NCBI GenBank assembly: GCA_949316495.1
Contig: OX439000.1
Coordinates: 54,908,220-54,972,219, forward strand
Origin: Amphiduros pacificus
Lineage: Eukaryota; Annelida; Polychaeta; Phyllodocida; Hesionidae
Length of the DNA stretch: 64,000 nt
Reading direction: 5' to 3'
Shown: in pieces, positions 32,945 to 44,810 of the stretch
How the letters are laid out: each line of letters begins with the position of its first letter
Position numbering within the stretch: the stretch's first letter is position 1
Translations under genes and position numbers: made by a program
Notes under the pieces: generated by a model
What the model was told of the DNA's origin: nothing
The model's database searches: none
The model's input: only the letters and a program-made list of their open reading frames with translations

Positions 32945-35900
32945 ATGAAGCAGTTGACGATTCTGGTGACAATTCTGTTGTTGCACAATGCATATGGTAA
33001 GAGTTGTTTACTTCAATGTACATCTCCAAATAATTCCTTCTCTACTTGTTTCTACATTTTTTAACAAATCATGAAATGATTAGTTTGGTAATTTTTTGGT
33101 CTGAGATATTAAAGCCAATTATCCTAAGCAGTCTATTATAATGCCAATCTGTCACATTCACATCTTTTACCAATGCAGCTTTTTCCATTCTGGAATCAAA
33201 CTATACCATTAATTAGACCAGTGATAAATTCCATGGAAAATAATGTTCAGAGATTCTTTAAACTAAAAACATTACCTTTTACCCGAAATAAAAAATGAAA
33301 TCGGTCTCAATGTCTATAACGTAGATATTTTCATTTGAAAACTAATATTATAATGTGTAACATTCTTTGACTTGCAGGTGCTTCTTTGCAGTCCCCACCA
33401 TCTGAATCTAGTCCACCTGTGAATCCAGGTGAATGTGTTTCCACCTGCAAGGGTGTAGCTAGTGGCAACTATGCTTCGTGTCATGGTTGCCAATACTATG
33501 TAACTTGCTCCAACGGCCTCATCTTTGATAAGAGAGGCTGTCCCACTGGACTCGTGTGGGACGATGCTGTCAAACACTGCAGGAAAACATCAACTACCTG
33601 TCCTGGAGGTGAGTTGGCTTGTTTTAGTCAAGTCCAAATTGTATTATTTTTTTAAACTCTTTTTTCAGTTTTAAATCAACCCTGCCATTGTGATAAAAAA
33701 ATACAACTGGAAATATACCTATATATAAAGGATGGAGTGTGAAAGTTATACAACTGAACAGATTATTTTGGTTATTTTCAGATGATGCTGAAGCGACTAT
33801 GGTACCGATCCCTTCAACTTCTCAGAGTACCACAACTGTGGTCCCAACCACACCTGCAGCTTATAATTCATCAGAGTGCATCACTAGTTGTGATCACGTG
33901 TCTGATGGTCACTACGCTTCCTGCCAGGGATGTCATGTCTACGCCTCCTGCTCTGGAGGTGTATTCTATGACAGGAGACCATGTCCTGATGGTCTAATAT
34001 GGGATGACAATTTTAAGCTATGCCTAAAAGTGTCTTCTACATGTCCAGGTTGGTACTTATGTTTTACAATACATGGACATGTACAATTTGTTTACTATAT
34101 GGTTTCATTATCGCACCCAGTCAGTATTATAAGTTTGAATGTTTTTGTTTGTAGATATGACACCATGTGACAGCATTCCGTGCTATAATGGAGGGGTCTT
34201 AGTTCAAGTTGAGGACTATTTTGTTTGTCAATGTCTACCTGGGTTTGTGGGACCTCAATGTCTGGTCAACATCCATGAATGTGGAAGAGGCCCATGCCAA
34301 AATGGGGGTTCCTGCATTGATGATCTCAACGGTTATTTTTGTGAATGCTTGCCAGGGTTTGAGGGACATGACTGTGAAATTAATATTCAAGAATGTGATA
34401 GCAATCCATGTTTGAACGGTGCTTCTTGTATCGACGACGTTGGATGTTACCACTGCCTCTGCCCTTCGGGGTTTGTAGGGCATAATTGCGAGGTCAACAA
34501 TGATGACTGCTCAGAGCTGTCGTGTTTAAATGGAAATTGCATTGATGGCATTAATAATTTCACCTGTATTTGCGATGCTGGGTTCACAGGTTATTATTGT
34601 GATTTGAATATTGACGACTGTTTGAACAATCCCTGTCAGAACCAAGGGCAATGTGTGGATGGGATTGGATCTTACAGTTGTGCTTGCCCACCTGGTTTTT
34701 CTGGCTCACATTGTCAGGTTAATATCAATGAATGTGAGGATAATCCCTGTAAGAATGAGGCCACTTGTGTTGATGGTGTTAATGGAGTCACCTGTAGCTG
34801 TGCTAAGGGGTACCAGGGGGTTCACTGTGAGCAAGATATTGATGACTGCGTCGACTCTCCATGCAAAGAAGGAATATGCATTGATGGTCTCAATACATAC
34901 TCTTGTGCTTGTCATGCTGGGTTTACTGGTCCAAATTGTGATAGCAACATTGATGACTGCATACGAAATACCTGTCTCAATGGAGGCGAATGCATTGATG
35001 GTCTGGCAAGTTACACTTGTCAATGTCCTAAAGGTTTCACTGGAAAGTTATGTGAAGTTAATATTGATGACTGCAGCCCTAACCCATGCCAAAATGGAAA
35101 CTGTCTGGATGGTATTAACTCATTCCATTGTTTCTGTGAGGAAGGTTTTGAGGGTGAAAGATGTGAAATCAATATTAATGACTGTGCTAAAAACCCTTGC
35201 CTGAACGACGGTACATGTTTGGATGACATTGGGGGTTTCACGTGCATTTGTAGAAATGGTTTTATCGGGGACCGATGTCAAACAAATATTGATGACTGTC
35301 TCAAAAAACCCTGTTTGAATGGTGCCACTTGCCATGATGGTGTGAATGAATACAAATGCCAATGTGCTGATGGCTTCATGGGGAAACACTGTGAAGTAAA
35401 TATCAATGAATGTGCCAAGAAACCCTGTCAAAATGGTGGAAAATGTAGCGATGGCATCAACACATACAAATGTGATTGTCCCAATGGGTTTAGCGGTGTG
35501 AACTGTGAAATCAATATTGATGACTGTCATCCTTACCCTTGCAAGAACAATGCTATATGCGTTGATGGTGATGACACCTACACCTGCAGATGTCCACCAG
35601 GCTTCTCTGGACTGGACTGTGAGGTGAACATGGATGACTGTGATTCCAAACCTTGTCAGAATGGTGCTCAGTGTGTGGATGGTGTGGGCAACTATACATG
35701 TGTTTGTCTGCCAGGGTATGCTGGGCCTGACTGTGAGGTCAACATTGATGAATGCTTCTCTAGTCCATGCTCTAAACATGGCAAATGTATTGATGAGGTA
35801 AATGGGTTTTCTTGCAAGTGTGAAGATGGGTACATAGGTAAACTTTGTGAACACCTTGTAGACCCATGCAAGGCGCAGCCATGTAAGAATTGGGCTACAT

Positions 35901-37786
35901 GTCACAGTGACAGGCTACAGTTTAAATGTGAATGTCCGGCCGGGTACACAGGCAGATACTGTGAAACAGATATCGACGACTGTACCACGAATCCTTGTAA
36001 AAATAAAGGTAAATGTGTTGATAAAGTAAACGGCTATGTGTGTAGTTGCAAAGCTGGTTTTACTGGAATCCGCTGTGAGATCAACATAGATGACTGTGTG
36101 AACCATCCGTGTGTAAATGGTGCCACCTGTCTTGACTTGCTGAATGGTTTCAAGTGTAATTGTCCTTCTGGCTTCAATGGCAAACACTGTGAAGTTAACA
36201 TCAATGACTGCAAGAACGTAAATTGTCACAGAGGAAAATGTGTGGACTTGGTGAACGGCTTCAAGTGTGATTGTCCAGCTGGATACACTGGCAAGAGATG
36301 TGAAGTTAATATTGATGATTGTGTGAATGCACCATGTTTACACAATGGTACTTGCATTGATGGGTTTAACTCCTTTACTTGTATCTGTCCTCTTGGATAC
36401 AGTGGAGATAGATGTGAAGTCAATATCAATGACTGTCTCACAGCTCACTGCAAAAATGGAGCTTCCTGTGTGGATGGACTCAATGACTATACCTGCATCT
36501 GCCAGTCGGGCTGGGAGGGCAAACGATGTGAGCATAACATCAACGACTGCCCCGAACATGCGTGTTCTGAACGTGGACTATGCATTGACAAAATAAATGG
36601 GTATAGCTGTCTCTGTAAACGTGGTTATAATGGAAGTCATTGTCAGATAAATATAGATGACTGCCCACCTAAGAACCCCTGTGGAAATTATGGAGATTGT
36701 GTCGATGGCATTGGTACCTTCACCTGTAGGTGTTCCCCAGGATTCACTGGTAAAAGGTGTGAAGTCAATATAAATGACTGTCCAGCTGATGACAACACTT
36801 GCATGAACAACGGTGTGTGCGTAGATGGTGTCAACTCCTATACCTGCCTATGTCCTGCAGGGTACAGTGGTGAAAGGTGTGAAATTAACATCGATGACTG
36901 TGTTTCACACATATGTCAGAACAATGGTAAATGCGTTGATGGTGTGAATAAAGCTTCTTGTATCTGTGCCCCGGGCTACTCGGGGGTGCACTGTGAGATT
37001 AACAGCATGTGTTCTGCCAACCCATGTCTCAATGGTGGCAAGTGCTTCCCAGATGAACAACGTGGCTACTCCTGTCGCTGTCCTCCCCAGTACTCAGGAA
37101 CAAACTGCCAACAATATACTGGTGAGTTATCTGGATTCTAGTTGATGTCGTGAACGATTTCGTGAGAAACATTAAGTGATAAAAAGGCATGATAACATGC
37201 AACGGCTCTACGTCAAATGTGTTGATCTCACTCAAGTTTATTGATATAGCCATTTGTCAAATCCCTTCATATGACACCCACATATCACATATGAAACTGA
37301 TAAGGTACAAAACATAGCCAGTTATCCATAGTTTTTAGACTAACTGTAAAATTTTGATATCAAACAATAAAGGTAGCTATCTTAGGTTAAATTATTTTCT
37401 CTCAGTATAAGAATGATGTCTTCATTTTGCTTTTCCGGTTTGTAATTTCAGTATTGTTCCAACGTGTAACCGCTTGCGAGAGGGTAGCAAACAATCAGGC
37501 TCCAAATGCCAAACTGACATGTCCAAAAGGCACCGGAGTTGAAGTACTGATGGCAACCTGGGGGTACGACAGCGCCGTCACTGATTGCTATGCCACCATT
37601 CCCTCCCGAAGGAAAAGACAATCGCCTGTAGACTGCAAGCAATCCATGTCTGCTAAAATCAGGCAGGAGTGTCAAGGCCAGACCATATGTGAAATGGTAC
37701 CAACCAATGAGGCTCTTGGTAACCCATGTCCAGATGATGTCAGCAAGGTGCTTGATGTTCTCTTCAATTGCGTCCAATTACATTAA
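32945..37786 (+). CDS. secreted CBM14 / 26xEGF / SUEL-lectin protein, complete gene
   Basis: Five coding exons (32945-32996, 33378-33608, 33782-34048, 34155-37121, 37452-37786) join in frame to 1283 residues. All four introns are phase 1. Residues 1-18 form a signal peptide (MKQLTILVTILLLHNAYG). Two chitin-binding type-2 domains follow at about 37-94 and 127-183, the second preceded by a Ser/Thr/Pro linker. Then come 26 EGF repeats (about 184-1172) and a C-terminal SUEL/galactose-binding lectin domain (about 1173-1283). There is no transmembrane segment, so it should be secreted. The known binding properties of these modules suggest a matrix or mucosal protein that bridges chitin and glycans, for example in shell matrix, gut lining or immunity; that role is inference. 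The start is the only Met before a signal peptide. I know no fixed gene name. Confidence 0.93.
33378..33608 (+). CDS. exon 2: first chitin-binding type-2 domain
   Basis: Acceptor cttgcag, donor gag|gtgagt, 231 bp, phase 1 at both ends. A Pro/Ser-rich lead (SPPSESSPP) is followed by the cysteine-spaced CBM14 pattern: GNYASCHGCQYYVTC, then GLIFDKRGCP, then GLVWDDAVKHC. The aromatic/Gly pattern is that of peritrophin-A domains. Confidence 0.88.
33782..34048 (+). CDS. exon 3: second chitin-binding type-2 domain
   Basis: Acceptor tttcag, donor ccag|gttggt, 267 bp, phase 1 at both ends. A 30-residue Thr/Ser/Pro linker precedes a second domain closely parallel to the first (GHYASCQGCHVYASC, GVFYDRRPCP, GLIWDDNFKLC). 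The two exons are evidently an exon duplication. Confidence 0.9.
34155..37121 (+). CDS. exon 4: uninterrupted array of 26 EGF repeats
   Basis: Acceptor tttgtag ends at 34154 and donor g|gtgagt begins at 37122. It is 2967 bp with no intron. Repeats average 38 residues, with six Cys each. Most start N-I-D/N-D/E-C and contain the CxDGxxxYxC pattern of calcium-binding EGF domains with the Asn/Asp hydroxylation-type site, as in Notch, fibropellin and crumbs proteins. Repeats 16 (LVDPC) and 26 (NSMC) lack the calcium-binding start, and repeat 1 is atypical. The frames on the opposite strand (35120-35905 and others) are shadows of this exon. Confidence 0.96.
37452..37786 (+). CDS. exon 5: SUEL/galactose-binding lectin domain and stop
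   Basis: Acceptor aatttcag ends at 37451; the frame stops at TAA 37784-37786. About 110 residues show the SUEL pattern: TACERV at the start, LTCPKGTGVEVLMATWGY, IRQECQGQTICEMVPTNEALG, NPCPDDVSKVLDVLFNC. Eight cysteines are present. The central loop carries RRKR (37607-37618), a furin-type site not typical of this domain. The family binds rhamnose or galactose; here ligand is unknown. Confidence 0.9.
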
Positions 37787-38351
37787 AAAGCATGCTGAGG
37801 GGGTGACCATTAAACTTGGTTTTGCAAATTAACTTCCAAAAACAATTGGTGCTACCTTTTACATAATGACATAATAGTTAATGCTATCTGCTGTGTGGTG
37901 TATCAGTGTGTAGTCACCAGAAAACACCAGTAAACATGCAGAAAGCATCTCTTATGCATTTTCAGTATATGAATGATTGAAGTTCACAATTTCGTATTTC
38001 AATGTGCGATTCATGCAGCCTATTTATTCTAGATATTTTTATACTAATAAATATATAATTCATAATTAAACTGTCCATGTTTATCTTCTTCGCTCAATAC
38101 GCAACCTTAATGATAGTCGAATTCAGCAATAAAGATATCTCTGATATTAACAAAAATATCAAGTTTGCAACCATAGTCAATCTGTTTTGTGTTAAGATAG
38201 GCTTAAGAAATATTTAAAATAATCTGATATAATGTTGCCTCTATTGTTTGTGCATAGATGTGGTAAATATGTCATAATATATATATATCAAAGCTTAAAA
38301 TTGATTGTAAGTTTGAAATTCGAAATGGTTTATTTGTTATTGTGTAATAAA
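37787..38351 (+). other. candidate 3' UTR with AATAAA signals
   Basis: AATAAA occurs at 38046-38051 and 38128-38133, and overlapping ATAAATAAA near 38347. The first would give a 3' UTR of about 280 bp. Confidence 0.45.
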
Positions 38352-39655
38352 TAAAGTTTTGTAAACGATACATATATGTAAGTACGCATTTTTTAAGTAC
38401 TCCTGAAATAATGACGATACTTCTCTCCAAAACAATAATATTTGAAAGTGTTTCTCTTTGGATTCTCTTTGAGGCATTGAATATTGCCTGTGATAGAATT
38501 GTCTTCTGCACATGTCTTTACTCGCTCTGTTATCAAAACATGCATGCCAAATCTAAACTGTCTTGTCTGTACTAAATACTTTTCCGAGGATAAAGGAATA
38601 TTTTTACCAAAATATCTATGCTTAAACCATCTGAGCATTTTTTTGAAAATAGGCACTACACTGCAAAAGGACATATAGTCTTGCTTAAAATTTAGCTAAA
38701 ATAAATGGCAATTTACTTGACTCACCCGGGTGAGCATGTTTGATGCTCTGAGGTCCACACTGAAGGCAATTACATATTGTTCAATGTCAAAATCATGTCT
38801 GGCCGCTGCCATTACCAATAGCCGAGTGGATTGTTCTTCCTGCAGTTTCTGTCTGTCCGTCTGTTCATATGTCCAATATAATATAAATGTATCCATGGGT
38901 CTTTTGGTTGAGAGCCACCTGGTGTCAGAAGTCAAAAGGGTTTAAATGGGAACCTTCTGAGAAGTTGAACATTTACAGAGTGAAAAAAACATTTCCTGGT
39001 AAAAATCAATGTGCTTGGCAATCAGATATATGATGACAATTCTCACTGCTCGGGTTGGCCATACTGCCACATAGTGTGTAAAAGATCTGTCATGCATTGG
39101 GGAACTTGTAGACAAGGAAGCTTGGTCCATATTAGTAACAAATACTGATTGACATGTCATTTTATTCCAATCAACTTATTACACCCATAATATATCTTTC
39201 TAACATTCTCAAGATTTCACATCTGATTACATTTTTTCAGTATGTACATTAGTTGCCATAATATTAGCCTATCCCCTTCACAGCATACAAAATAGTCATC
39301 TTCTAAGCTGTAATGTCTTCAAACCTTTCCCAGCATGCATTTAACACAAAAGACACCCGATGGATCACAAATGTTTAATCTCAAACAGAGAGAATTTTAA
39401 AGAAATAGATTTCTTGAAAGCCTCAAGTGTACTTTACTTCTATTTTGTTTGAGGACAAAATAGTTAATTTCTTTCTCTAGGATCATAGTAAATATTGTTT
39501 AGAACACTTTTTCAAAGCTGTTTCCAAAGCTGGAAATCCCTTGTTATTATTTTTATTGTTTGTCCTACAAGCAGAACTCTTTCTATCTGGCATTCTAGTT
39601 TGATAACAGATACTTTAGGAGTAATATATTACTACCATAGTAGACAAAATAGGTT
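38352..39655. other. intergenic, nothing recognised
   Basis: Short overlapping frames on both strands at 38400-39160 have no domain pattern. Confidence 0.4.
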
Positions 39656-39870
39656 GAAATGTCATGATTTTGACGCGAATTTAAGACGTAGTTATGACGT
39701 GGTTAACTGGTGGAAGATGCAATGCAAATTGACATGATTTTCACATGTGGATATGACATGAGGTTGTTACATGGATAAGACGTGAATTTTTCACGTGGAT
39801 AAGACATGAATTTTTTTCACATGGATATTACATGCATTTTTCATGTGGTAATGACATGGACTTTTCACAT
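39656..39870 (+). repeat. degenerate minisatellite, about 30-bp units
   Basis: Phrases such as 'cacgtggataagacatgaat', 'cacatggatattacatgcat' and 'catgtggtaatgacatggac' recur about seven times with spacing near 30 bp. Related text reappears at about 41460-41490. Confidence 0.65.
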
Positions 39871-39990
39871 AAGCTTTTCAGATTAACATCATTACCCCAA
39901 ATAACTACCTGGGCATTGCAAATTGCACCTCTCACATACTGGGTTATATCCCTGTCGTGAAAGGAATATCCCTGGGCAGAGGTGGGTTAG

Positions 39991-41017
39991 TTATAATCTT
40001 GGAGTAATAATGAATGGAGGCGCAACGTCGCAAGATCAAAAGGCGCATCATAGTTGCCGCCATACCCATTGTTATGATGACGCCATATAGGTGCAAGATA
40101 TGAAAGTTTTGACGTAATTTTTTTTTCAAATCTACTTTAAGTGATCAAAACCACAATTTAGAGGTAAACATATCGCGAATGAAATGTTCGTTTTTTCATA
40201 TAGATTATGGGGATATAAATTTTATTTCTCTGCTCCAAGCGTAGATGATTTTATGAAGAGATTTCCAAATCCATCTCATATTTATGAAAATGAGTCAAAA
40301 TTTCGGGTTTCCTCTCAGATTATCAGGAAATCATGTACTTTATTGTTATTTTTGTCTTTCCAGTTTATTTTTAATTATTGGCGCATATATTGGCAGATAA
40401 GAAAAATATACCATTTTTTTCAGTAAAAAATATACTATCAGAAAATGCAATTTATATTCCTGCCAATATATGCGCTGACATAGATACTTTGCCTTATGAA
40501 ATGTTATGTCATCATTTAAAATAAATGAAATATGAACTATAAAAAACTGCATCAGGAATTTCTAAATGCTATATCATAAACAATATTTTGTTTTAAAAGT
40601 TTTCAAAAAAGTAATATGGATAGAAAAATATTTTTTAAAAACATGTATAAAAAAATAAAGATTTGGAATATTTTTTTCTTTTTTTTATCGAACAATTGTA
40701 ATTACAGCAATCATACCAGAAATTAGCAGATCTTTTTTCAAGTTAATTTGAGTGAATGGTTTGTAACCCTCAAAAGAACAATTAATCTGACTTTTTCTGT
40801 GAAAAAAAGAATTCAGGGTGTGTTATGAAACACCATTAAAATATTGGTTTGTTTAATATTTAAAAATATAGATATTAAATTTTCCATCATTCTGAAGTCG
40901 GCAACTATGATAGGATCAAAGGATTTTAAATCCATTGTGTAAAACAATGCGTTGCCATGACGCCATAACTCATATAACGGCCGTCACGCCTCCATTCATT
41001 ATTACTCCAAGTTATAA
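39991..41017. mobile_element. 1.0-kb terminal-inverted-repeat element
   Basis: 'cttggagtaataatgaatgg' plus 'aggcg' on the left is exactly inverted on the right ('cgcctccattcattattact' plus 'ccaag'), with TTATAA beside both ends. Subterminal 'catcatagttgccg' and 'cggcaactatgata' are also inverted. The centre has a perfect 16-bp inverted pair, GCGCATATATTGGCAG at 40381 and its complement at 40460-40475. It is AT-rich with no transposase frame, so non-autonomous. Confidence 0.75.
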
Positions 41018-42059
41018 TTAAAGACACCTAGTTCGATAAGTAGTTAACCAATGATAAAAATTATGCATTTTAGACAAACATAAAATGGCATATTCAATGC
41101 TTTTGATTTAATTTAAAAGAAAAATTATTATGTTTTACTATTTCATAGAAGTTGGGTACACATTTCAAAATGATTCACTGGTAATACATTTCATAATTGG
41201 TAATCAAAAATATTTATAGCAATATTGAAAAACAACATGATGTCTTCTACAATTTTGCCAATAGGTGGCCTCTTATAATGTGTTGGGCCTCAACAGTGCA
41301 TAACTATAAGTTATAATCCGAGGACTTGATCAATTCTCTGAATAAATAACTTTATCTTAACCATGTCATACATTTGTGTTCAAGTAACAATCGTATCTTG
41401 AAAATCATATCTTAAACATGGATATCTGGTTGCCCACGAGTTTCTCTGATTTCAACCAGAAGTCCACGTGGTTTTCATGTGGTGTGTCTGTTGGGTTGGC
41501 ATCTTTTTGTTAGATGCAACATTTTCAAGGCATCGGGTATATCAAATATAATTTCCATTTTGCTGTATTACAGTATATTATTATTTTCATTTCAAATTTT
41601 CGATAAGTCTGTTGGAACATGGCGGGAGATGGCCTATACAATATACAGATATATCATCATCGTAAAACTCCAAAAATGGAATATGTCCAAATTTCGGATT
41701 TATGTTTTATTATAACACATCCTGACTTTCTTTATCCATAGTCAATAAAGAAACTGGTTTAGCATAAAAAATAACTAGCTTTTATGTAGACGGCCATAAC
41801 CTTCAGATATAGCCTACAATATGAGTATCATTCATTATTTTGTTTCCACTTGTTGGACCTTCCCAGCGAGTGTCGTCCTCTGGTGGCCATTAGTATTAAA
41901 TCAACAGTGGTCACGTGACTGATCATTTGTTTGGGCAGCTCCTGGAAACAAGTTGTGGATCAAAGCAGAACTATTTGAAGTCTCGACAGTGAAATTGGAA
42001 AATATCGAAATGCGGTGTAATGCGATGTAAATTATTTCAATACTACTATGAATATAAAT
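41018..42059. other. SPATA1: intergenic; likely promoter region of the SPATA1-like gene
   Basis: No gene before 42060. The 200 bp before the start codon are less AT-rich than the surroundings and hold a CACGTGAC E-box-like site at about 41913, but no TATA box. A transcription start here is inferred. Confidence 0.3.
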
Positions 42060-42092
42060 ATGGAATATGATGAACGCCCAACTTCTGCACAG
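42060..42092 (+). CDS. SPATA1: SPATA1 first coding exon, form A
   Basis: The sequence encodes MEYDERPTSAQ and ends at an excellent donor, CAG|gtaagaaa, in phase 0. An upstream in-frame Met (42048) would add four residues. Spliced to the phase-0 acceptor at 55590 it reads RPTSAQLAELHVY, close to vertebrate SPATA1, which I recall as starting with a short leader ending RPSSSELVELHVF. That similarity in both sequence and length is the main support. It is too short for open-frame searches. The intron to 55590 would be 13.5 kb. Confidence 0.6.
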
Positions 42093-43680
42093 GTAAGAAA
42101 CTGTAAAACAAATCTCAAGATGTGGACTCGCGAAAATGTCTCCTCGTCGAAGATTGATCAAATCTCATAAGTCGAAAGCTGAATGGACCGTCCATATTTG
42201 ACACGGAAAATGACAGACCAGTTGTGTTTATACGTTGTTGAGAGATTACTGAAATTTTGGTAGGATATTTTGACATGGAGCTAATGCTATGGGGAATAGT
42301 GAATATCGTATTTACAATGTACACAGAAAAGTTACCAAGAATTAAAGTTTGGTCGAAAGGTGACTCGGTCCGATATTTAGAACAAGTTAAACTGTGCTAA
42401 ATCTTATATTTTGGAGACCATGATTATGCCATTGTCTACTATATAACTTTATAAGAGAGCTTAATCCGTGTTAAATTATTGTTTTATTTTTTTTGGAGCA
42501 AGATTTCTTAAGGGACGGACCATTTATCATTTCAGGGGAAGAAAGTAGAAAAAATATATATACAGTTCACAACCTTTCTGCTATTCTTAGATCTGAGCAT
42601 GTGCAGAACATGAACTTCCTGCTTATCTGCCGCAATATTGAATTTAAGTCGTTGAACAAATCAGAGAATATTTTAGTTGCACATTTAATCTCGAAATGTT
42701 TAACATTTAAACATTTTTGTATGTCCGTTTGAGAAAACATAAGTTATTATTCACAGTTTGCATGTATTATTAATGTCTCTTGATGATTATATTCCTTGAA
42801 AATACAGTTAAAAGGCTTTGTTCACATGGGCGAAAATATGTGTAATTGACTGCAGCAAACATTACTCCCGGAAGTGGTGAAAAGAGGGCACTCTCTATAG
42901 TGTTTGAGCGATAATAGGTGAAAGACCTGTGAACTGTATTGGTGAGATTGTTTGCCAATCTCTGTGTTGTTTTTTTTCTCCCATTGAAAAGTACACACCA
43001 CAACCGTACAACTTTACCAGAACCAGAACTGTACAACTCCTCTATATTTAATCATTGGTCGGAGAGATTGGCAGGAGGCCTAAGAGGAGAAACTATTGAG
43101 ATTCACATCTGCAGAAAATATGTGGTGAAAAATGGTGGCCCACCTGACTGAGAAAAAAGTATATAGGGTTAACAGTCATGGGATTTGTATATTCCTGATA
43201 AGTTGTCAAGTCAGGGCCATGTCTTCATGCACATGACTTTGTGCGCAAAGTCTTTCTGCAATTATCTTTCTTCTATGCTTGTGATGAAAATTAAAATATC
43301 TGATGATTATGAATTTTCCTTGTCTGGCTAATGACCATAGGATTCGCACTATCATAGGATGATTGGCTGATAATAAGAAAAATGTCTTAATATGATTGGA
43401 ATAAATGAATTGTTATAAAACATGTCTGCAATGGCCTCCCCTACTTGAAATGTGCACATTTGGAAGAAGCAAATTGTTACAAAACAAACAAATATTGGTG
43501 CTACTTTGTCATTTCTTGGCCGATATACATGCTCCATTTATTAATTTTCATCTTTTAGCACAAAAGAGAGATCAGTGCAGAGATCATTAAATGCCCAGAT
43601 CAGTTGTGAGCATCCAGAATGACCAGATTGGTTCAGATTTACTGCACAGATTGGTTCAGAGCTCTCCCACCACTGAACCT
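42093..43680. other. intron, nothing recognised
   Basis: The frame 42493-42732 is not supported by any domain or splice pattern. Confidence 0.4.
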
Positions 43681-43952
43681 GTCAGGGAGGCTGCCATTTT
43701 GAATAATATACTAAAATTAGCCAATGCGAATTGAGATAACAAGTTGGGACCAAATTCAATATGTAAAATGCATTTTGATTGGTCAAAATTATCAGTTTGT
43801 TGTGATTTATAAAAAATCTAATGGCTATCACTGACTTGTCAGGGAGGCTGCCATTTTGAATAACATGTGTAATATTAGCCAATGAGAAATGAGATAACAA
43901 GTTGGGGCCAAATTCAATATGTAAAATGCATTTTGATTGGTCAAAATTATCT
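43681..43952 (+). repeat. tandem duplication, 157-bp offset
   Basis: Blocks starting 'gtcagggaggctgccatttt' at 43681 and 43838 run in parallel for about 115 bp through 'atgcattttgattggtcaaa'. The same text occurs, diverged, at 60890-60975 and 63560-63690, so this is part of an interspersed family. Confidence 0.85.
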
Positions 43953-44509
43953 GCTCAAGTCTGCTCTGGGAAGTCTGCTTTGGGAATGTTTTGTTGGATG
44001 ATATTATGATGATTGACAAAGACTGAAATACGTGAAATTGAGGAGTGTTAGCTCAAGATATGATGACACTGGCTTTGTACCAAAAAAAATCAAATTTATT
44101 TTTATGAAAAACCTCCAAGCCTCAAAGTAGTGTAAAAGGGCCTCAAAGTTACGGTAACCCCTTTCAGGGCCTGGAAGTAAAACAAAAAAAGTTTGGTTAG
44201 TGTGAACAATTTTGAAAAGATTTTTGATGTATTTTTAATACATGAAACAAATATACATAGGAATATAAATCATGTGTATAACAGTCTCTGGATTATAACA
44301 GTCAAATTTAAATTGCCATATAAGGCAGAAAATTTTCCCATAAAGTTCAGATCATGCTGACTGAAGAACAGACTTTCAATGTTCCATATATAGGCTTGGA
44401 CTTAGACCATGCTCCAGGAAGTCTGTGCTAAATTTTAGGATCATGCTAAATTTTATTTAACACCAAATTGTTTTAGATATTGGGCACTGGTCATTTCACA
44501 TTTTCCCCC
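43953..44509. other. intron, nothing recognised
   Basis: AT-rich, no element ends or exon found. Confidence 0.4.
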
Positions 44510-44810
44510 CCTTGTTCGACTTCCCCTGTTTGGCCATTACTTGTTCGACCATGCCTGTTTAACCATGCATATTCGATCGTATGGTATCAATTAATAGCCT
44601 ACTTTCTACTTTTTTTCAATATTAGTGTGGTCTTCATGTTCAATTAGCCAGTTCAAAGGATATTTTGTGAGTTTTAAGCAGGGCCCATGCACTTTTTCCA
44701 GCAACAGTCAAACTGGGACAGAGTTCTTTGCTAATGTCAAACATGTCATGGTCATACACGTCATGGTCAAACACACCATGGTCAAACGGGCCTGTACAAA
44801 CACGCCAGCA
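44510..44810. repeat. inverted array of TTGACCATG-like motifs
   Basis: On the left, 'gttcgaccatgcctgttta' and neighbours; on the right, 'catggtcatacacgtcatgg' and 'tcaaacaccatggtcaaac'-like units, which are the complement of (g/t)tt(g/a)accatg. The two clusters face each other about 150 bp apart. It may be a small foldback element; ends are unclear. Confidence 0.4.

Noticed and set aside
34653-35204. 183-codon plus-strand frame within the EGF exon
   Set aside because: It is the shifted reading of the EGF array; the correct frame has six conserved Cys per repeat.
35120-35905. 261-codon minus-strand frame, plus smaller ones at 34706, 35020, 35915, 36226 and 36338
   Set aside because: They lie opposite the EGF exon. 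The repeated TGT/TGC/GAT codons leave the other strand free of stops, and the translations have no domain pattern.
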